Shown one piece after another: positions 61,851 through 64,000 of a stretch of DNA of 64,000 nucleotides (positions are counted from its first letter, which is position 1; each line of letters begins with the position of its first letter). A program made the translations under genes and the position numbers. The notes beneath the pieces are model-generated. The model had not been told where the DNA came from, searched no databases, and saw nothing but the letters and a program-made list of their open reading frames with translations. This DNA comes from Gemmatimonadota bacterium (GTDB lineage: Bacteria > Gemmatimonadota > Gemmatimonadetes > Longimicrobiales > Gaopeijiaceae). The stretch lies in assembly GCA_030428885.1 (NCBI GenBank), contig JAUIEJ010000002.1:64501-128500 (forward strand), in the 5' to 3' direction.

Positions 61851-62718
61851 GCCGCGGCGCCGGGACGAGTCCCCCGGGCCGCATGTCGAAGTGGAGGGGC
61901 TCCACGTCCCGGTCCACCAGGATCATCTGACCGGGCGGCACGGTGACCCAATCCTGGTCCGGCGTGAGGCACTCGGACGAGAGGGTCGTGACCACCGAAC
62001 GCTCCCGAGCCCGTCGGGCCGGGGGCGGCGGGTGGGTCAGGTCGTAGAGGGGCTGGTTCAGGTAGTGGAGGGGATCGGGGAGCCGGTCCTCGTTCCATGC
62101 GAACCGACAGGCCACCAGGTGATCGCCGTCGGCCACCACCACGTTGAAGCGGAGTCCCTCTCCCGGGGCCCTTCCCTGAAGGGTGGCCACGAGACGCCAC
62201 GCCACCTCGTTCAGGGCCCCGGCCATGCGTCGGTGGGCGTTGACCTCCTTCCGGGCCCAGAGGATGTCCAGGAACAGACCGAAGATCAGCTCGGTGTCCG
62301 TGGATCCGGCGATCATGGAGAACGCCTCGTCGGACAGGGCCTCGAGCAGCACCCGCCGAACCCGTCCGAAGCCTCCCACCCGTCCGCCGTGGGCGAAGAG
62401 GATCCGCCCGTGGCTGAAGGGGTGGCAGTTCACCTCGCTCACGGGCTCCCGGTCCCGGGCGTCCCGGAGGTGGGCCACGAGGCACGGGCTGCTGGAGACG
62501 GCCGCCAGGTTCCGGAGGTTGGCGTCGGACCAGGGGGGCCGGATGATGCGCACCACCCCCGGCCTCCGCGACACTTCGGGGACGTACCACCCGATGCCGA
62601 ATCCGTCGCCGCCGCCGTTCTCGCCCACGACCGCGGGACGGAACGGCGAGTGGCCCGGGTGGTGGAGCACGTCGGCGAGACGCACCGGGGGCCCGAGATA
62701 GGCGAGGAGTCGGCTCAT
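61819..62718 (-). CDS. Class II glutamine amidotransferase-like protein with Ser at the nucleophile position
   Basis: 299-aa Ntn-type amidotransferase-like protein. In this family the mature chain begins with Cys (MCRLLAYLG). Here the codon after the ATG is AGC, giving MSRLLAYLGPP. The rest of the glutaminase domain is well kept: FRPAVVGENGGGDGFGIGWYV, LVAHLRDARD, NCHPFSHGRILFAHGG and STDTELIFGLFLDIL. Ser2 could act as an Ntn nucleophile, or the protein may bind without hydrolysing glutamine. It is probably co-transcribed with the metallo-hydrolase gene 57 bases upstream. EgtC-like or gamma-glutamyl-compound roles are possible but unproven. Confidence 0.8.
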   Translation of the reverse strand: MSRLLAYLGPPVRLADVLHHPGHSPFRPAVVGENGGGDGFGIGWYVPEVSRRPGVVRIIRPPWSDANLRNLAAVSSSPCLVAHLRDARDREPVSEVNCHPFSHGRILFAHGGRVGGFGRVRRVLLEALSDEAFSMIAGSTDTELIFGLFLDILWARKEVNAHRRMAGALNEVAWRLVATLQGRAPGEGLRFNVVVADGDHLVACRFAWNEDRLPDPLHYLNQPLYDLTHPPPPARRARERSVVTTLSSECLTPDQDWVTVPPGQMILVDRDVEPLHFDMRPGGLVPAPRPTGRALRISR

Positions 62719-62775
62719 GCCCTCAAGATGGGCCTTCCGGGCGTCGTCCGCACCCCGGCCCGCACGGCGCGGGCC

Positions 62776-63786
62776 TCACAGGGGGATCCGGAGCCCTTCC
62801 CGGGCGATCTCGAACCCCCGGCGGCGCACCTCTGCCTGCTCGGGGCCACCCTCGTCCAGTGCCGGGTTGGAGTTGTTGAGGTGGGTGAAGACCACCCGAC
62901 CCTCCCCGGCGTCCACGACGGGCTGGAGCCGGTCCATGGTCCGGCGCATGAGGGGGTGGGGCACGTCGTCCACCGAGCGTCCCGGCAACTCGTCCAGCGA
63001 CCAGAAAGACCCGTCCAGGAGCGCCGCGTCCACCGACCGCACGGCCTCCGCCACATCCCGGTCCCACCGGGCCCAGGCGTTGATGTCCGGAAGGAAGAGG
63101 AGGCTGCCCCCCGGTCCCCGGAAGACGAAGGCCACGGTGTCGGCGAACTCGTCCCGATGGGGCACGGGCCACAGTTCCACCTCCAGGAGGGGGTCGATCC
63201 GGTGCACCACGCCCGGGTCCAGGGGGGTGGGCACGATGCGTCCCTGCTCGGCCAGGAAGGCCCACGGCTGGTTGGATGTGAGGAAATCGGCCATGGCCGC
63301 CGTGCAGTACACCGGCGTATCGCGGATCCCCAGCCCCTCGTTTCCCAGGACCGCCAGCCCCGCGTAGTGGCCGATGTGGGCGTGGGTGAGGAAGATGCCG
63401 TCGAAGGGCCTTCGCTCGCCGGCCCGGCGTCGGAAACCGGGTTCGTCGATGAGGTCGATCTGCCGGGTGATGTCGGGGGTGGCGTCCACCAGGTAGTACC
63501 GCTCCTCTTCGGGCTCCACCAGGGCCAGGCTCGACACGAATCGACCCCGCCCCTCGGCGTGGGCTCGCCGCCCCCGGTCGCACCGGGGCGTATAGCATCC
63601 GACCTGGGGCACTCCCGCGTCCTGCGCCGTGCCGAGCACCAGGGCGTGGAGGGTGGACGCGGACCCGGGGTCCAGGGACCACCCCCGGGAAGGCAGGAGT
63701 AGCCCCGCCCCCAGCGCGGCGAGGAAGGACCGTCGGTCCAGGGCGTCGGGCCGGCGGCACGGCGAGGGAACAGGGGCCCCGTGCAT
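62776..63786 (-). CDS. PqqB-like MBL-fold metallo-hydrolase, Tat-type signal
   Basis: 336-aa metallo-beta-lactamase-fold protein. The ATG at 63786 has GGAGAG five bases upstream and gives a twin-arginine-like leader, ALDRRSFLAALGAG. ALVLGTAQDAGVPQVGC followed by CYTPRC and DRGRRA matches the start of PqqB-related proteins. IFLTHAHIGHYAGLAVLG is the metal motif, with Gly in place of the usual Asp (HxHxGH rather than HxHxDH). WPVPHRDEFADTVAFVFRGPG and RVVFTHLNNSNPALDEGG supply later ligands. Classical PqqB is cytoplasmic; export and the absence of other pqq genes argue for another hydrolase role. It leads the pair with the amidotransferase. Confidence 0.8.
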   Translation of the reverse strand: MHGAPVPSPCRRPDALDRRSFLAALGAGLLLPSRGWSLDPGSASTLHALVLGTAQDAGVPQVGCYTPRCDRGRRAHAEGRGRFVSSLALVEPEEERYYLVDATPDITRQIDLIDEPGFRRRAGERRPFDGIFLTHAHIGHYAGLAVLGNEGLGIRDTPVYCTAAMADFLTSNQPWAFLAEQGRIVPTPLDPGVVHRIDPLLEVELWPVPHRDEFADTVAFVFRGPGGSLLFLPDINAWARWDRDVAEAVRSVDAALLDGSFWSLDELPGRSVDDVPHPLMRRTMDRLQPVVDAGEGRVVFTHLNNSNPALDEGGPEQAEVRRRGFEIAREGLRIPL

Positions 63787-63891
63787 GGTCTCTCCGGAAG
63801 GATCGTGGTGGGCCGCAGGGGGCGGCGCCGGGGTCATCATGGGCCGAAGCGCCCGAGGTCTCCAGTCCCCGCACGTCTGGCGCTCCTTTCT

Positions 63892-63906
63892 TCTATTTTG
63901 TATAGA
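63892..63906. promoter_or_regulatory. AT-rich inverted repeat in divergent promoter of MBL and PadR genes
   Basis: TCTAT and ATAGA flank TTTGT in one of the few AT-rich patches of the window, between the divergent metallo-hydrolase and PadR genes. TATAGA on the plus strand and TATACA on the minus strand can serve as -10 elements. PadR proteins often bind such short AT repeats in their own promoters, so autoregulation is a fair guess. Confidence 0.4.
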
Positions 63907-63949
63907 TTGGGTCGAGCCCCCTCGGCGTCCCCCCTGAACGGAGTCCCCC

Positions 63950-64000
63950 ATGCCCCGTGGCGAGCACCTCGGAGAATTCGAACAGGTGGTCCTCCTGGCG
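63950..64000 (+). CDS. PadR family transcriptional regulator (3' part outside window)
   Basis: Only 17 codons are present. MPRGEHLGEFEQVVLLA is the usual opening of PadR winged-helix repressors of the small ADOP-associated group, in which LGEFEQ and VLLA start the first DNA-binding helix. In related phyla such genes commonly precede an orphan MacB/FtsX permease, like the one at 4182 in this window, so such a permease may follow. The rest is cut by the window edge. Confidence 0.6.
   Translation, partial: MPRGEHLGEFEQVVLLA

Noticed and set aside
1-64000. tRNA, rRNA, CRISPR array, insertion sequence, prophage or anti-phage system
   Set aside because: I saw no tRNA-like cloverleaf, regular spaced repeats, transposase, integrase or known defence gene; hairpins found fit terminators.

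Overview
The window is a very GC-rich bacterial chromosome segment, packed with short intergenic gaps. Genes are read on both strands in small operons, many joined by 4-base ATGA or GTGA stop/start overlaps. I see no rRNA, tRNA, CRISPR array, insertion sequence or phage gene. The gene set is many secreted lipoproteins and peptidases, an orphan MacB/FtsX-type permease (the ADOP type), a DUF1028 protein, a GWxTD-domain protein, a DUF1501/DUF1800 pair, an ECF sigma factor coupled to a TPR-containing Ser/Thr kinase, and a PadR start at the right edge. This repertoire suggests a Gemmatimonadota-like (or Acidobacteriota-like) heterotroph with a Gram-negative envelope. That placement is inference; no marker gene decides it.

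Layout. 0-6.6 kb (+): M20 peptidase, dienelactone-hydrolase lipoprotein, halogenase-like flavoprotein, DUF1028 protein, large ABC permease. 6.6-17 kb: secreted M14 carboxypeptidase, endonuclease/exonuclease/phosphatase-fold lipoprotein, FKBP lipoprotein, and two paralogous Ig-like/LVIVD beta-propeller proteins flanking an oppositely oriented YncE-like lipoprotein with a Met/His-rich loop. 17-20.6 kb: small unknown gene behind a perfect palindrome, overlapping NAD-salvage pair pncB-pncA, Ig-like lipoprotein. 20.6-30.5 kb: ECF sigma/kinase pair, CNNM-CBS transporter, lspA-mscS, DUF411 protein with GbsR/MarR regulator, DUF481 barrel, flavin monooxygenase.

30.5-42.7 kb (-): RimK-like ATP-grasp ligase with a GNAT-C39 peptidase fusion, a MobA-like/XdhC pair, and a penicillin-binding-protein-like transpeptidase overlapping a giant FtsW/RodA-like membrane protein. 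Upstream of these lie a sodium:solute symporter and its small partner. 42.7-50.5 kb: DUF1800-DUF1501 export pair, unknown membrane protein, GWxTD protein, M28 peptidase, zinc alcohol dehydrogenase. 50.5-53.9 kb (-): three translationally coupled signalling genes (small domain protein, HDOD protein, hybrid histidine kinase). 54-64 kb: M28 peptidase, PGM1-like ATP-grasp ligase, glutamate dehydrogenase, a receiver/PEP-synthase-nucleotide-domain fusion, a class II glutamine amidotransferase with Ser in place of the nucleophilic Cys, a PqqB-like metallo-hydrolase and a truncated PadR regulator.

The most unusual parts are the giant SEDS-like protein/transpeptidase pair (34.8-40.6 kb), the RimK plus GNAT-C39 module (30.5-33.1 kb), and the ATP-grasp/glutamate/PEP-synthase-like neighbourhood (55.7-62.7 kb). 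No stretch over 300 bases lacks a gene. The longest gap, 16854-17139, holds a strong terminator hairpin and a 16-bp palindrome.
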